Assembly (NCBI GenBank): GCA_963834725.1
Contig: CAWICN010000001.1
Span: 4,836,001-4,900,000 of the forward strand
DNA from: PALSA-693 sp963834725
Lineage (GTDB): Bacteria; Actinomycetota; Acidimicrobiia; Acidimicrobiales; Palsa-688
DNA: 64,000 bases
Direction: 5' to 3'
Part shown: positions 26,841 to 35,653 of the stretch, piece by piece
Layout of the letters: each line of letters starts with the position of its first letter
Numbering within the stretch: the first letter of the stretch is position 1
Program-made: the position numbers and the translations under genes
The notes under the pieces: generated by a model
Seen by the model: only the letters and a program-made list of their open reading frames with translations
What the model was told of the DNA's origin: nothing
Databases searched by the model: none

Positions 26841-27704
26841 TCAGTGCTCGCCGCGCAGAAACCGTTCGAGCTCGGCGGCCAGCTCGTCAGCGGAGGGCAG
26901 GTCGCCGTAGGCGGTGGCCAGGCCCTCCTCCTGCACCTGCTGGGCCTCGAGCTGCCGGACCAGGGCGGCGTGCTCTTCGCTGCCTGCGATCAGCTTTTCG
27001 ATCTGCTGGTGGGTCGACGCCGCCGCAGTATGGAGGGCAGATGTTTCGAGCTCCAGGTCAGCCATCCGAGCCAGGCCGTCGAGCAGGGCCGCCGCCGCCG
27101 CCGGATACGGCATGGCCGCCACATAATGGGGCACCCGGGCCCACAAGCCGACTGCGGGGATCTTCGCTTCCCCGAACGCGAATTCGAGCGCCCCCTGCAC
27201 GCCAGAGGGCACATCGATCGCGGCCGGCAGGAAGCCGACCTGGCCGGCGAGTTCCGCCTCGGTGGAGGTACCGACCAGACGCACCGGTCTTGTGTGGGGC
27301 ACCGGCGCAGGAAAGGCACCCAGGCCGACCACCAGCTTCGCCTCGAGGCGGGAGGTGAGCTGGACCACTTCGGCGATGAACTGATGCCACCGCATGTCGG
27401 GCTCCGGTCCGGTCAGGACCAGTACCGTTCGGCCGGTGTCGTTGGTCGAGGCCAGGAGGCGGATGGCCGACCAGCGCAGTTCGGTGTCGACCCCATTGAC
27501 CACCCGCAACGTCGGGCGGCGGGCGCGATAGTCGATGAGCTCGTCGGCGTTGAAGCTGGCCACCAGCTCATTCGGCATCCCCCCGAGCAGATTGGCGGTG
27601 GCGGTCGCAGCCGCGTACCCCGCGTCAACCCACCCTTCCATGGCCACCACGAGCACGGGCCGATCGAGGTGAGGCCAGTGGTGGATAGTGGCGAGTTCGG
27701 TCAC
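26841..27704 (-). CDS. PAC2-family protein
   Basis: 287 residues from ATG 27702-27704. It matches the actinobacterial PAC2 (proteasome assembly chaperone 2-like) family. The opening LVVAMEGWVDAGYAAATATA is the hallmark, followed by NADELIDYRARRPTLRVVNG and VVGLGAFPAPVPHTRPVRL, with ARVPHYVAAMPYPAA near the end. The C-terminal ~70 residues are helical and acidic. Bacterial members are thought to interact with the proteasome or Pup machinery, or to act as ATP-grasp-like partners; evidence is thin. It follows the phosphotransferase gene by 26 bases and is probably co-transcribed. Confidence 0.92.
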   Translation of the reverse strand: MTELATIHHWPHLDRPVLVVAMEGWVDAGYAAATATANLLGGMPNELVASFNADELIDYRARRPTLRVVNGVDTELRWSAIRLLASTNDTGRTVLVLTGPEPDMRWHQFIAEVVQLTSRLEAKLVVGLGAFPAPVPHTRPVRLVGTSTEAELAGQVGFLPAAIDVPSGVQGALEFAFGEAKIPAVGLWARVPHYVAAMPYPAAAAALLDGLARMADLELETSALHTAAASTHQQIEKLIAGSEEHAALVRQLEAQQVQEEGLATAYGDLPSADELAAELERFLRGEH

Positions 27705-27730
27705 GGCGGGATCATCCTTTGCAATATCTG

Positions 27731-28804
27731 TCAGTGGGCAGCCGTAATGGCCTGCCGGGCTTGTGCCGCCAGCCAGGCGATCGATGTCGGGTAGCCACTG
27801 AAGTCGAACCCATCATCACCCATGGCCCCAACGACGTAACGGGTGTACACACCCTCCAGGATGCAGGCCAGCCTCCAGTAACCGAACGCCACGTAGAAGT
27901 CCAGCTGCCCGAGAACCCGCCCGGTGGCCACCTCGTAGCGGGACGCCATCTCCGCTCTGGTGGGAAAGCCGGGGGCTGTCGTGGCCGACTGCCCGAGCGC
28001 GGAGAACTCCCCTGGCTCCGGCCAGTAGACCATCAACTGGCCCAGGTCGGCGAGCGGGTCACCGAGGGTACACAGCTCCCAGTCGAGCACCGCCAGTACG
28101 CGGCCCTCGGGCGACACGACGCAGTTGTCCAGGCGGTAATCGCCGTGGACCACCGCCGCCCGGCCCTGCTCGGGAATGTGGTCCGCCAGTTGGTCGTGGA
28201 CGAAATCAACGTCCGGAAGGCCGTCACCGCCCCGAGACTCGAGGGCGGCCTTGTAATTCCCAAACCAGCGGCGCAACTGACGGGCGATGTAGTCCTCTTT
28301 GCGGCCCAGGTCGCCGAGGCCTACGTCGTCAGGCTCGATTCCGTGGATCTGGGCCAGGGTGTCGATCATCGCCATCCCGGTCTGGTTCCTGGCTCCTATG
28401 CTCAGGTCCTTTTCCACCTCGGCCTCGCTGCGAGCGATCACGCCGTCGACGAACCCCATCACATAGAAGGGGGCGCCATTGACGGCGTCGTCGGTGGACA
28501 GACCGAGTGCAGGAGCTACGGGCACACCAGCTGGTCCCAGGGCGGAGATGATCTTGTATTCCCGAGCCATGTCGTGCGCGGTCGGCAGGACATGGCTCGT
28601 GGGCGGCCGGCGGAGCACATAACGCACTCCGCCACCGTCGCGAACCTCAAAGGTCAGGTTGCTCCGACCGCCCGCGATCAGGCGGAATTGCAGCGGGAGG
28701 ACCACCCCGGGAATGTTGTCCACAAACCAGGCGCTGACTCTCTCGGGATCGATGCCGACAGGGACGCCGGTACCCTGAGAGCCAGGAGCGGCGGAGTCGT
28801 TCAT
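27731..28804 (-). CDS. Aminoglycoside-phosphotransferase-fold kinase (ACAD10/11-like)
   Basis: 357 residues from ATG 28802-28804; the frame runs upstream, but MNDSAAPG is the sensible start. The kinase fold is complete: an N-lobe with GGRSNLTFEVRDGGG and VLRRPP, catalytic HGDYRLDNCVV (Brenner motif) and metal-binding LDWELCTLGDPLADL. The sequence style matches the phosphotransferase family related to the N-terminal domain of human ACAD10/11, which phosphorylates 4-hydroxyacyl groups for beta-oxidation. The true substrate here is unknown. Divergent from the YbbN gene by 91 bases. Confidence 0.92.
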   Translation of the reverse strand: MNDSAAPGSQGTGVPVGIDPERVSAWFVDNIPGVVLPLQFRLIAGGRSNLTFEVRDGGGVRYVLRRPPTSHVLPTAHDMAREYKIISALGPAGVPVAPALGLSTDDAVNGAPFYVMGFVDGVIARSEAEVEKDLSIGARNQTGMAMIDTLAQIHGIEPDDVGLGDLGRKEDYIARQLRRWFGNYKAALESRGGDGLPDVDFVHDQLADHIPEQGRAAVVHGDYRLDNCVVSPEGRVLAVLDWELCTLGDPLADLGQLMVYWPEPGEFSALGQSATTAPGFPTRAEMASRYEVATGRVLGQLDFYVAFGYWRLACILEGVYTRYVVGAMGDDGFDFSGYPTSIAWLAAQARQAITAAH

Positions 28805-28895
28805 GACCCCGCAACCTAGACCGCTTCGGGGTCTGACCCCTACCCGATCTCTCCTCACCCCGAACAAATCAAACCTTGCAAGGATGCGAATCGCC

Positions 28896-29612
28896 ATGGA
28901 TGTCACCGACGCCACATTCGAGACGGATGTACTGGAGCGTTCCACTGAGACCACAGTGGTGGTGGATCTCTGGGCGTCATGGTGCGGGCCATGCCGGACG
29001 CTCGGCCCGACGCTCGAGAAGGTCGTAGACGGCACTCCCGGCGTGGAGTTGGTCAAGGTAGACGTGGATGCCAATCCGCGCACCTCGGCTACTTTTCAGG
29101 TGCAGTCCATCCCGGCCGTGTACGCGATCAGGGACCGCAAAGTCGTCGACAGCTTCATCGGGGCGCTGCCCGAGCCGGCCTTGCGCCAGTGGGTCGCGGG
29201 GCTGACGCCTCCTCCCACCGAAGCGGATCGGCTGATCGCGGCCGGAGACGAGCAGTCTCTGCGCCGGGCCCTGGACCTCGAGCCGGCCAACGAGCGGGCC
29301 GTCCTGGGCTTGGCGACCGTGCTGGTCGATCGCGGCGCCGAATCCGGCCGGCAGGAGGCGCTCTCGTTGCTGGGCCGGATCCCGGAGACTCCCGCGAGCC
29401 GTCACCTGGCCGCCCGGGCCCGCGTGGGTGGCGAACTCGACGCCGGTGGCGTCGGCACTGACGGCATCGAGGCCAAGCTGGACGGCCTGTTGGACCAGGT
29501 GCGGGACAATGACGCGGCGCGCCAGGAGTTCGTCGATCTGCTCGAGCTGCTCGGTCCCGACGACCCGCGCACGACCAGCTATCGCAAGGCCCTGACCGCC
29601 CGCCTGTTCTGA
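28896..29612 (+). CDS. ybbN: Thioredoxin-domain co-chaperone YbbN/CnoX-like
   Basis: 238 residues from ATG 28896, with AAGGA eleven bases upstream; earlier in-frame codons run through the divergent promoter. Residues 1-110 form a thioredoxin domain with active-site WCGPC and the cis-proline region QSIPAVYAI. The rest is a helical TPR-like domain (AADRLIAAGDEQSLRRAL style) ending in the conserved DPRTTSYRKALTARLF. Known YbbN proteins protect or hold unfolded clients and hand them to chaperones. Confidence 0.92.
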   Translation: MDVTDATFETDVLERSTETTVVVDLWASWCGPCRTLGPTLEKVVDGTPGVELVKVDVDANPRTSATFQVQSIPAVYAIRDRKVVDSFIGALPEPALRQWVAGLTPPPTEADRLIAAGDEQSLRRALDLEPANERAVLGLATVLVDRGAESGRQEALSLLGRIPETPASRHLAARARVGGELDAGGVGTDGIEAKLDGLLDQVRDNDAARQEFVDLLELLGPDDPRTTSYRKALTARLF

Positions 29613-29850
29613 CCTATCTGGCCCGGGCCGGTCTCGCCCCGGGCCGATCTCGCTCGGGCCGGTCTCACTCGGGGACTCGCCCGGGTCGCGGGACAGGCCC
29701 CGGGCCGCCGATGCGCCGGGCCGCCGCGCCGCCGGGCCGCCGGGCCGATCTCGCTCGGGGTCTCTCCCCGGGTCGCGGGTACAGGCCGCCGGGCCGCCGA
29801 TCCGCCGATCGGCCGATCCGCCGGGGCGCCGGTGCGGTCACCGGCGGGCG
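29613..29850. repeat. GC-rich repetitive intergenic segment before the DHPS gene
   Basis: Short motifs recur: GGGCCGATCTCGCTCGGG (29641 and about 29743, with a variant at 29655), CCGGGTCGCGGG followed by ACAGGCC (about 29691 and 29769, the second with one extra T) and GCCGGGCCGCCG several times. No gene is seen. The tract could fold strongly and may act as a terminator for ybbN. Confidence 0.65.
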
Positions 29851-29865
29851 ATAGGGTCGCTGTCC

Positions 29866-30696
29866 GTGCACCTGGAGCTCGGCAAGCGGCGCTACGACCT
29901 GAGCACCCGCTCGCTGGTGATGGGCATCCTCAACCGGACGCCCGACTCCTTCTTCGACCGGGGCCAGTACTGGGACCTCGACGCGTTCTATCTCCAGGCC
30001 GATCAGCTGGTCAACGAGGGCGCCGATTTGCTCGACGTCGGCGGGGTCAAAGCGGCACCCGGCCCGGAGGTGAGTGAGGCGGAGGAGCTCGACCGGGTGG
30101 TCCCCGCCATCGCCGCTATTCACGATCGCTTCGACGTGCCCCTCTCGGTCGACACCTGGCGGGCGGGCGTGGCCGTCGAGGCGTTCCGGGCCGGCGCCGT
30201 GCTCGGCAACGACATCAGCGGCTTCGCTGATCCCGCCTTCCTGCTGGCCGCCGCCGGCGCCGGCGCCGCCGTCGTGGCAACCCACATCCGCCTCGGCCCT
30301 CGCATTGCTGACCCCGACCCCCGGTACGACGACGTGGTAGCCGAGGTCGAGCGCTTTCTGGCCGACCGCGCCGGTCAGGCTCGACAGGCCGGCATTCCTG
30401 ATGGCCGGATCATCCTCGACGCCGGACTCGACCTCGGCAAGACGGCCGTGCAGTCGGCGGTCTTGCTGCGGGCATCGGACCGGCTGGCGGCCCTTGGTTG
30501 GCCGTTGCTGCTCTCGGCGTCCAACAAGCCTTTCCTGGGCACCCTCTTCAGACTCGAGGTGGCTGAGCGGGCGGGTGCCACCGCCGCCGCCCACGCCATC
30601 GGGGTCAGCCTGGGCTGCAGAATCGTCCGCGCCCACGACGTCCGGGCGGCCCGCCGGGTGTGCGACACTCTCGCCGCGGTGATGGAGGCCGGCTGA
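29866..30696 (+). CDS. folP2: Dihydropteroate synthase homologue of the FolP2 type
   Basis: 276 residues from GTG 29866. The TIM-barrel DHPS motifs are present but altered. MGILNRTPDSFFDRGQYW replaces the canonical ILNVTPDSFSDGG, and DVGGVKAAPG replaces DIGGESTRPG; later come SVDTWRAGVAVEA, ILDAGLDLGKT and LLLSASNKPFLG. The VKAxPG variant is what I recall of mycobacterial FolP2, which is reported not to provide DHPS activity. So a folate role should not be assumed. It overlaps holA by one base (TGATG). Confidence 0.85.
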   Translation: MHLELGKRRYDLSTRSLVMGILNRTPDSFFDRGQYWDLDAFYLQADQLVNEGADLLDVGGVKAAPGPEVSEAEELDRVVPAIAAIHDRFDVPLSVDTWRAGVAVEAFRAGAVLGNDISGFADPAFLLAAAGAGAAVVATHIRLGPRIADPDPRYDDVVAEVERFLADRAGQARQAGIPDGRIILDAGLDLGKTAVQSAVLLRASDRLAALGWPLLLSASNKPFLGTLFRLEVAERAGATAAAHAIGVSLGCRIVRAHDVRAARRVCDTLAAVMEAG

Positions 30697-31724
30697 TGCC
30701 AGGCCGGGTCGCGGCCCCTCACGCCGCCTATCCGGTCGTGCTGGCGGATGGCGACGATCCCACCCTCGTCGCCGAGGAGGTTCGGACCCTCATCGCCGAT
30801 CTCGTGACTGACGAGGAACGGGATCTGGCCGTCGAGGACTTCAGCGGCGAGGAGGTCGACCTGGCCCGGGTGGCGGACAGCTGTGCCACCCCTCCGTTCC
30901 TGTCCGCCCGGCGCGTAGTGGTCGTGCGCGACGTCGGACGCTTCTCCACCGACGAGGTGGCGCCGCTCCTTGCGTACCTCGAAGACTCCCTGCCGACGAC
31001 CGTGCTCGTCCTCGGGGCCGGCGGCGGCACGGTCGCTCCCAAGCTGGCCGCTGCCGTGAAGGCCCGAGGGCACGTCCGCTCGACCAGGGTGGCCCCGAGG
31101 GAGGCGCGCGACTGGGTGCGATCACGCATCCGGGCCGCCCCGCTTCGGGTCGACACCGAGGCCGAAGCGCTTATCGAAGCCCACCTCGGCGAGGACGTGA
31201 GTCGTCTCGGCGCACTGCTCGACGTGCTGGTCGCGGCCTACGGCGAGGATGCCGGCGTCGGAACGCACGAGGTTGAGCCGTACCTCGGGGAGGCAGGCTC
31301 GGTGGCTCCGTGGATATTCACCGACGCCATCGACGCCGGCCGCACGGCCGACGCACTGGCCCAGCTGCACCGGCTCCTTGGCGGTGGTGAACGTCACCCG
31401 CTCGTGGTCCTGGCCATCCTTCATCGGCACGTGCAGTCCCTGCTGCGAGTCGACAGCCCCTCTATCCGGACCGAAGGCGACGCCGCAGCCGCCATGGGGA
31501 TCACCTCAGGACGAAGCACCTATCCGGCCAAGAAGGCGCTCGGTACGGCGCGGCGTTGGGGATCGGCGTCGGTGGCGGAGGCCCTCGGCCTGGTGGCCGA
31601 CGCCGAACTCGGCCTCAAGGGCGCGAGCGCCTGGCCGCCCGAGGCCGTTCTCGAAGTGCTGGTCGCCCGCCTGTGCCGTCTGGCCCGCACCGCCGGGAGC
31701 CCCACCGCGCCTCGCCGCCGCTGA
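30696..31724 (+). CDS. holA: DNA polymerase III subunit delta
   Basis: 342 residues from ATG 30696, overlapping the previous stop. The N-terminal part (YPVVLADGDDPTLVAEEVRT, VVVVRDVGRFSTDEVAPLL) has the HolA clamp-loader delta pattern. The C-terminal collar domain carries RLLGGGERHPLVVLAILHRH and LKGASAWPPEAVLEVLVARL. It opens the beta clamp in the replication clamp loader. It is convergent with rpsT, a gene order frequent in actinobacteria. Confidence 0.92.
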   Translation: MPGRVAAPHAAYPVVLADGDDPTLVAEEVRTLIADLVTDEERDLAVEDFSGEEVDLARVADSCATPPFLSARRVVVVRDVGRFSTDEVAPLLAYLEDSLPTTVLVLGAGGGTVAPKLAAAVKARGHVRSTRVAPREARDWVRSRIRAAPLRVDTEAEALIEAHLGEDVSRLGALLDVLVAAYGEDAGVGTHEVEPYLGEAGSVAPWIFTDAIDAGRTADALAQLHRLLGGGERHPLVVLAILHRHVQSLLRVDSPSIRTEGDAAAAMGITSGRSTYPAKKALGTARRWGSASVAEALGLVADAELGLKGASAWPPEAVLEVLVARLCRLARTAGSPTAPRRR

Positions 31725-31877
31725 CGAAGCTGACATAGCTGACGCGACGCGCCCCGCTCTCCCCGCGAAGGTCGCCGCTCTCCCTGCCCGCTCAAGAGTT
31801 GCGGCCGGCACGGTCGCGTCTCTGCCGGCACAGTTCGCGGTCCAAAGGGGGAGTCGGCCGCGACCGCCAACCGGCGG

Positions 31878-32153
31878 CTATTCCTCCGGAGGGGCGTTGA
31901 GGACGTTGATGCGCCGGGCCAGACGCGACTTGCGGTTGGACGCCTGATTCTTGTGGATGATGCCCCGCGCCGCAGCTTTGTCAAGGCGCTTCACGGCCAG
32001 GCGGAGGTCATCCGCCGAGCTCTCCGCACCGTAGGTCGCGCTGGCGACAGCCGTCTTGATCCGGGTCTTGATCTCTGACTTGGCCGCCTTGTTGCGCATC
32101 CGGGCCACCTCATTGGTCCGGTTGCGCTTCATCTGGCTCTTGATATTGGCCAC
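31878..32153 (-). CDS. rpsT: 30S ribosomal protein S20
   Basis: 91 residues. The sequence MANIKSQMKRNRTNEVARMR, then NKAAKSEIKTRIKTAV and GIIHKNQASNRKSRLARRIN is textbook S20, which binds 16S rRNA helices early in 30S assembly. Length and basic charge are normal. It is convergent with holA, 153 bases apart, with no clear hairpin terminator between them. Confidence 0.98.
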   Translation of the reverse strand: MANIKSQMKRNRTNEVARMRNKAAKSEIKTRIKTAVASATYGAESSADDLRLAVKRLDKAAARGIIHKNQASNRKSRLARRINVLNAPPEE

Positions 32154-32247
32154 TACCTTGAACTCTCTCGGTTGGTTTCGCTCGCGCTGGGCTTACTCGG
32201 TTGGCTCGGGAACCCGGAAATGGTACCAGCCGGGCGGCGTGCGGCGG

Positions 32248-32874
32248 TCATCGACTCTCGACGATGCGGCCAGGGACGCCGACCACCGTCGCCCCGTCAG
32301 GCACGTCGCAGACCACGACGGCGTTGGCCCCGATCCGGGCCCCGTTGCCGACCGTCACCGCCCCGAGCACCTTGGCCCCGGCCCCGATAAACACATCGTC
32401 ACCGATGATCGGACGGCTGGGACCCCGATAATCCCAGCCGACGGTCACCCCCTGATGGACCTGCAGGTTCGCCCCGATCTTCTCCGCCGACAAGATCGTG
32501 TTCTGGCCATGGGAGATGAACAAGCCCGGTCCGATGGCCGTATCGCTCATATCCAGGCCGGGAACGCCCTTCCATACCAGTCGAGCCAGCCGAGCCAGTA
32601 GCACCCCGGTCGGGTTCCCGGCCAGCAGGCGGTGGTAGTACACGGACCGGAACTCGGGAAAGGCGTACAGGAGACGCCCGAGGAGGTGGGCTCGATCAGT
32701 GATCCAGAGCTGTTCGGCCCATCGGTCCACGTCGGCGTCGATCACCTCCTGCTGGTCGGTTGTGGCGTACAACCACAGGAGGGGGAAGGCGGCGATCGCC
32801 CGCCACCGTTCCAGCCGCGGGAGCATGTCGGCTGCGGCCTCGTCGAGCCATCGCGGCGCCCGCGATCGCGGCAT
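32248..32874 (-). CDS. Left-handed beta-helix acyltransferase (serine-acetyltransferase-like)
   Basis: 208 residues. The N-terminal half is helical. The C-terminal half has hexapeptide repeats: GPGLFISHGQNTILSAEKIG, then ANLQVHQGVTVGWDYRG and IIGDDVFIGAGAKVLGAVTV. The His in FISHG corresponds to the catalytic His of CysE-type acetyltransferases. The substrate may be serine or a sugar/amine; CysE itself usually has a different N-terminal domain. Start ATG overlaps the stop of the upstream kinase-like gene (TAATG), so the two are co-translated. Confidence 0.85.
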   Translation of the reverse strand: MPRSRAPRWLDEAAADMLPRLERWRAIAAFPLLWLYATTDQQEVIDADVDRWAEQLWITDRAHLLGRLLYAFPEFRSVYYHRLLAGNPTGVLLARLARLVWKGVPGLDMSDTAIGPGLFISHGQNTILSAEKIGANLQVHQGVTVGWDYRGPSRPIIGDDVFIGAGAKVLGAVTVGNGARIGANAVVVCDVPDGATVVGVPGRIVESR

Positions 32875-33572
32875 TAGGGGCTCGGGTTGGCGGCGAAGTA
32901 GGCCTCGGCGGCGGACTTCAGGACTCGAACAGTGGCGTCGACGCCGATCACGGTCGGGTCGATCACCAGGTGGTAGAGGCGGGGGTCGGCCGGGTCCGTA
33001 TGGAAGAGCCGCTTGACGAACTGAGACCGCGCCTTGTCGGCCTCCATCTGCCGGCGTTTCAATGCTTCAGGATCGAGGTGCTCGAAGGAGGCCGCCCAGC
33101 TCAACCGGCGCTCGACCGGGCCATCGAGGCGGACGTGATAGGCGCGAGGCCTCGAGGCCAGAACGACCGCACCGGCCCGGCCCAGCAACACCGCCGGGGC
33201 CCCGGCGGCCAGATCACGGAGGCCCTCCTCCGTCCGCCGGCGGATGGTCTCGTCATCGTCAAGAACCGCGTCCGGGGCCATCAAGGCGCCGACACTGGCG
33301 GCCCGGGCGAAGTAGCTCAGGAACCGCCCAGCCGGCGTTGCCGCCTGTTCGTCCTCGTGCAGACCCTCGGTCGGGCCCGGCTGCCCGGACGGCCCCGCGC
33401 CTGGGTCACCTTCGCCGGCTCGACGGCGGGCGGCCTCCTCCGACATGTCGGCGCTGATCAATCGGTCCAGGAACGGCACACCGAGCGCCTCGGCGAGTCG
33501 GGGCGCGATGACGCTCCCACCTGCCCCGTACGTGGCCGATACCGTGACGAGGGGCCGAAACATGGTTCCCAT
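32874..33572 (-). CDS. Cytidylate kinase-like family protein
   Basis: 232 residues from ATG 33570-33572, preceded by GGAGG eight bases upstream; the frame extends to 33614. The P-loop-like VSATYGAGGSVIAPRLAEAL and FLDRLI match the cytidylate-kinase-2 family, in which GAGG replaces the standard GxxGxGK(S/T). Later motifs are LGRAGAVVLA, HVRLDGPVERRL and FHTDPADPRLYHLVID. The family is poorly characterised; nucleotide kinase activity is presumed. It is the first gene of a two-gene minus-strand unit divergent from lepA. Confidence 0.88.
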   Translation of the reverse strand: MGTMFRPLVTVSATYGAGGSVIAPRLAEALGVPFLDRLISADMSEEAARRRAGEGDPGAGPSGQPGPTEGLHEDEQAATPAGRFLSYFARAASVGALMAPDAVLDDDETIRRRTEEGLRDLAAGAPAVLLGRAGAVVLASRPRAYHVRLDGPVERRLSWAASFEHLDPEALKRRQMEADKARSQFVKRLFHTDPADPRLYHLVIDPTVIGVDATVRVLKSAAEAYFAANPSP

Positions 33573-33715
33573 TGCTGTGACCTCCAACTCCCCCGGAGGA
33601 AGTGGCTGAGACATTAGGCCGCGTCACCGGCTCGGAGTCGGCGCTGCGCCACACTTGTAGGAGTACGCCGAGCCCGCTGGCGCGCCGCTGCGTCTTTTTC
33701 CATCGAAGGACCCTG

Positions 33716-35500
33716 TTGAACCTCGACCGCATCCGAAACCTGAGCATCGTGGCCCACGTCGACCATGGCAAGTCCACCCTGTCGGACCGCATCCTGGAGC
33801 TGACGGGCGCGGTCGACGCCCGGGACATGCGGGAGCAGTACCTCGACTCCATGGACATCGAGCGGGAGCGGGGCATCACCATCAAGGCGCAGAACGTACG
33901 GGTGCACTGGAAGGACTACACCATCCACCTGATCGACACGCCTGGCCACGTGGACTTCGGTTACGAGGTCAGCCGCAGCCTGGCCGCCTGCGAAGGAGTG
34001 GTGCTGCTCGTCGACGCAGCCCAGGGTATCGAGGCCCAGACGCTCGCAAATGCCTATCAGGCGCTCGAGCACGACAAGGAGATCGTGGCGGCCCTGAACA
34101 AGATCGACCTGCCCGCGGCCGATCCAGACCGATACGCCGGTGAGATCGAACGCGTGCTGGGGGTGCCCGCCGATCAGATCCTCCGGCTGTCCGCCAAGAC
34201 GGGTACCGGCGTACCGGAGTTGCTCGATGCGATCTGCGAACGCATCCCCCCACCCACGGGCGACCCCAACGCTCCTTTACAGGGATTGCTCTTCGACTCC
34301 TACTACGACCAGTACCGGGGTGTGATCAGCGCGGTCCGGATCGTCAATGGGACGCTGGTCTCCGGTGCCCGCCTCCGGTTCATGCAGACCGGTCGGGCTC
34401 ACGACGTCGAGGAGATCGGGGTGCGTACTCCGTTCAATGTCGTGGTGCCGACCCTTGGAACCGGCGAGGTCGGCTATCTCATCGCCGGCATCAAGGACGT
34501 CGGCGAAGCCCGCAGCGGCGAGACCGTCACCGATGCCGCCCGTCCGGCGCCGGCACCGCTGGAGGGCTACCAGGATCCCAAGCCGATGGTGTTCTGCGGG
34601 CTCTATCCCGTTGACGGCGACGATTTTGCCGACCTTCGGGAAGCCCTCGAGAAGCTCCGGCTCAACGACGCTTCCATCAGCTACGAGCCGGAGACGTCCG
34701 GCGCCCTCGGTTTCGGCTTCCGCTGCGGGTTCCTCGGACTTCTCCATATGGACATCGTCCGCGAGCGTCTGGAGCGGGAGTTCGACCTGTCGCTGATCGC
34801 CACCGCTCCGAGCGTCGAATACCGGGCCTGCCTCACCGACGGCTCCTTCGTCGAGGTCCATAATCCCTCCGAGATGCCCGAACCGCAGAAGCTGGAGAGC
34901 ATCGAAGAGCCGTACCTCACTGCCACCATCCTCACGCCGACCGAGTACACCGGAACCCTCATGGAGCTCTGCCAGAGCCGCCGGGGCGACATGGTGCGCA
35001 TGGAGTACCTCTCTCCTGAGCGCCTCGAGCTGGTCTACCGGATCCCCCTGGCCGAGGTGGTGATCGACTTCTTCGATGCCCTCAAGAGCCGGACCAAGGG
35101 CTACGCCTCCCTCGACTACGAGGCGGCGGGTTGGGACCGGGCCGACCTGGTCAAGATCGACGTGCTCCTCAACGGCGTCCCGGTCGACGCCTTCAGCGCC
35201 ATCGTGCACCGCTCCGCCGCCCAGGAGTACGGCCGGCGCATGACCGAGCGACTCCGCGAGCTGATCCCCCGGCAGATGTTCGACGTTCCCATCCAGGCGG
35301 CCATCGGCGGGCGCATCATCGCCCGAGAGACGGTCAAGGCCAAGCGCAAGGACGTGCTCTCGAAGTGCTACGGGGGTGACATCACCCGTAAGCGCAAGCT
35401 GCTCGAAAAGCAGAAGGAAGGCAAGAAGAGGATGAAAAACATCGGCCGGGTGGAGGTCCCCCAGGAAGCATTCATCCAGGCCCTGCGACTGGACGAGTAG
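33716..35500 (+). CDS. lepA: Elongation factor 4 (LepA)
   Basis: 594 residues from TTG 33716, with AAGGA five bases upstream and the expected N-terminus (L)NLDRIRNLSIVAH. The GTPase motifs are AHVDHGKST (G1), DSMDIERERGITIK (G2), DTPGHVDF (G3) and NKIDLP (G4). EF4-specific domains follow, ending with the conserved C-terminal KRKDVLSKCYGGDITRKRKL. EF4 acts on stalled or mistranslocated ribosomes at the membrane and cytosol. It is the only candidate with a non-ATG start that fits both the binding site and family length (about 600). Confidence 0.97.
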   Translation: MNLDRIRNLSIVAHVDHGKSTLSDRILELTGAVDARDMREQYLDSMDIERERGITIKAQNVRVHWKDYTIHLIDTPGHVDFGYEVSRSLAACEGVVLLVDAAQGIEAQTLANAYQALEHDKEIVAALNKIDLPAADPDRYAGEIERVLGVPADQILRLSAKTGTGVPELLDAICERIPPPTGDPNAPLQGLLFDSYYDQYRGVISAVRIVNGTLVSGARLRFMQTGRAHDVEEIGVRTPFNVVVPTLGTGEVGYLIAGIKDVGEARSGETVTDAARPAPAPLEGYQDPKPMVFCGLYPVDGDDFADLREALEKLRLNDASISYEPETSGALGFGFRCGFLGLLHMDIVRERLEREFDLSLIATAPSVEYRACLTDGSFVEVHNPSEMPEPQKLESIEEPYLTATILTPTEYTGTLMELCQSRRGDMVRMEYLSPERLELVYRIPLAEVVIDFFDALKSRTKGYASLDYEAAGWDRADLVKIDVLLNGVPVDAFSAIVHRSAAQEYGRRMTERLRELIPRQMFDVPIQAAIGGRIIARETVKAKRKDVLSKCYGGDITRKRKLLEKQKEGKKRMKNIGRVEVPQEAFIQALRLDE

Positions 35501-35540
35501 CCGCAGTCATCGATTGAACTGGCCAGCGGTCGATCCGCCG

Positions 35541-35612
35541 TGCCGGCGTTCTGGCGTTCGGGCGTTCTGGCGTGCCGGCGTGCTGGCCTGCTGGCGTGCC
35601 GGCGTGCTGAAC
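35541..35612. repeat. 8-bp tandem repeat between lepA and hrcA
   Basis: Nine consecutive octamers of the type TGCCGGCG, TTCTGGCG, TTCGGGCG or TGCTGGCG fill 72 bases. They lie just upstream of the CIRCE element in the lepA-hrcA spacer. Confidence 0.8.
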
Positions 35613-35625
35613 GGCGCGAATGATG

Positions 35626-35652
35626 CTGGCACTCGGTATCGTTGAGTGCCAA
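35626..35652. promoter_or_regulatory. CIRCE operator (HrcA binding site)
   Basis: CTGGCACTC (35626-35634), a 9-base spacer, and GAGTGCCAA (35644-35652) match the CIRCE consensus TTGGCACTC-N9-GAGTGCCAA with one outer mismatch. It sits immediately before hrcA, so HrcA represses its own operon with dnaJ. GTATCGT in the spacer could serve as a -10 box. Confidence 0.93.
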
Positions 35653-35653
35653 C

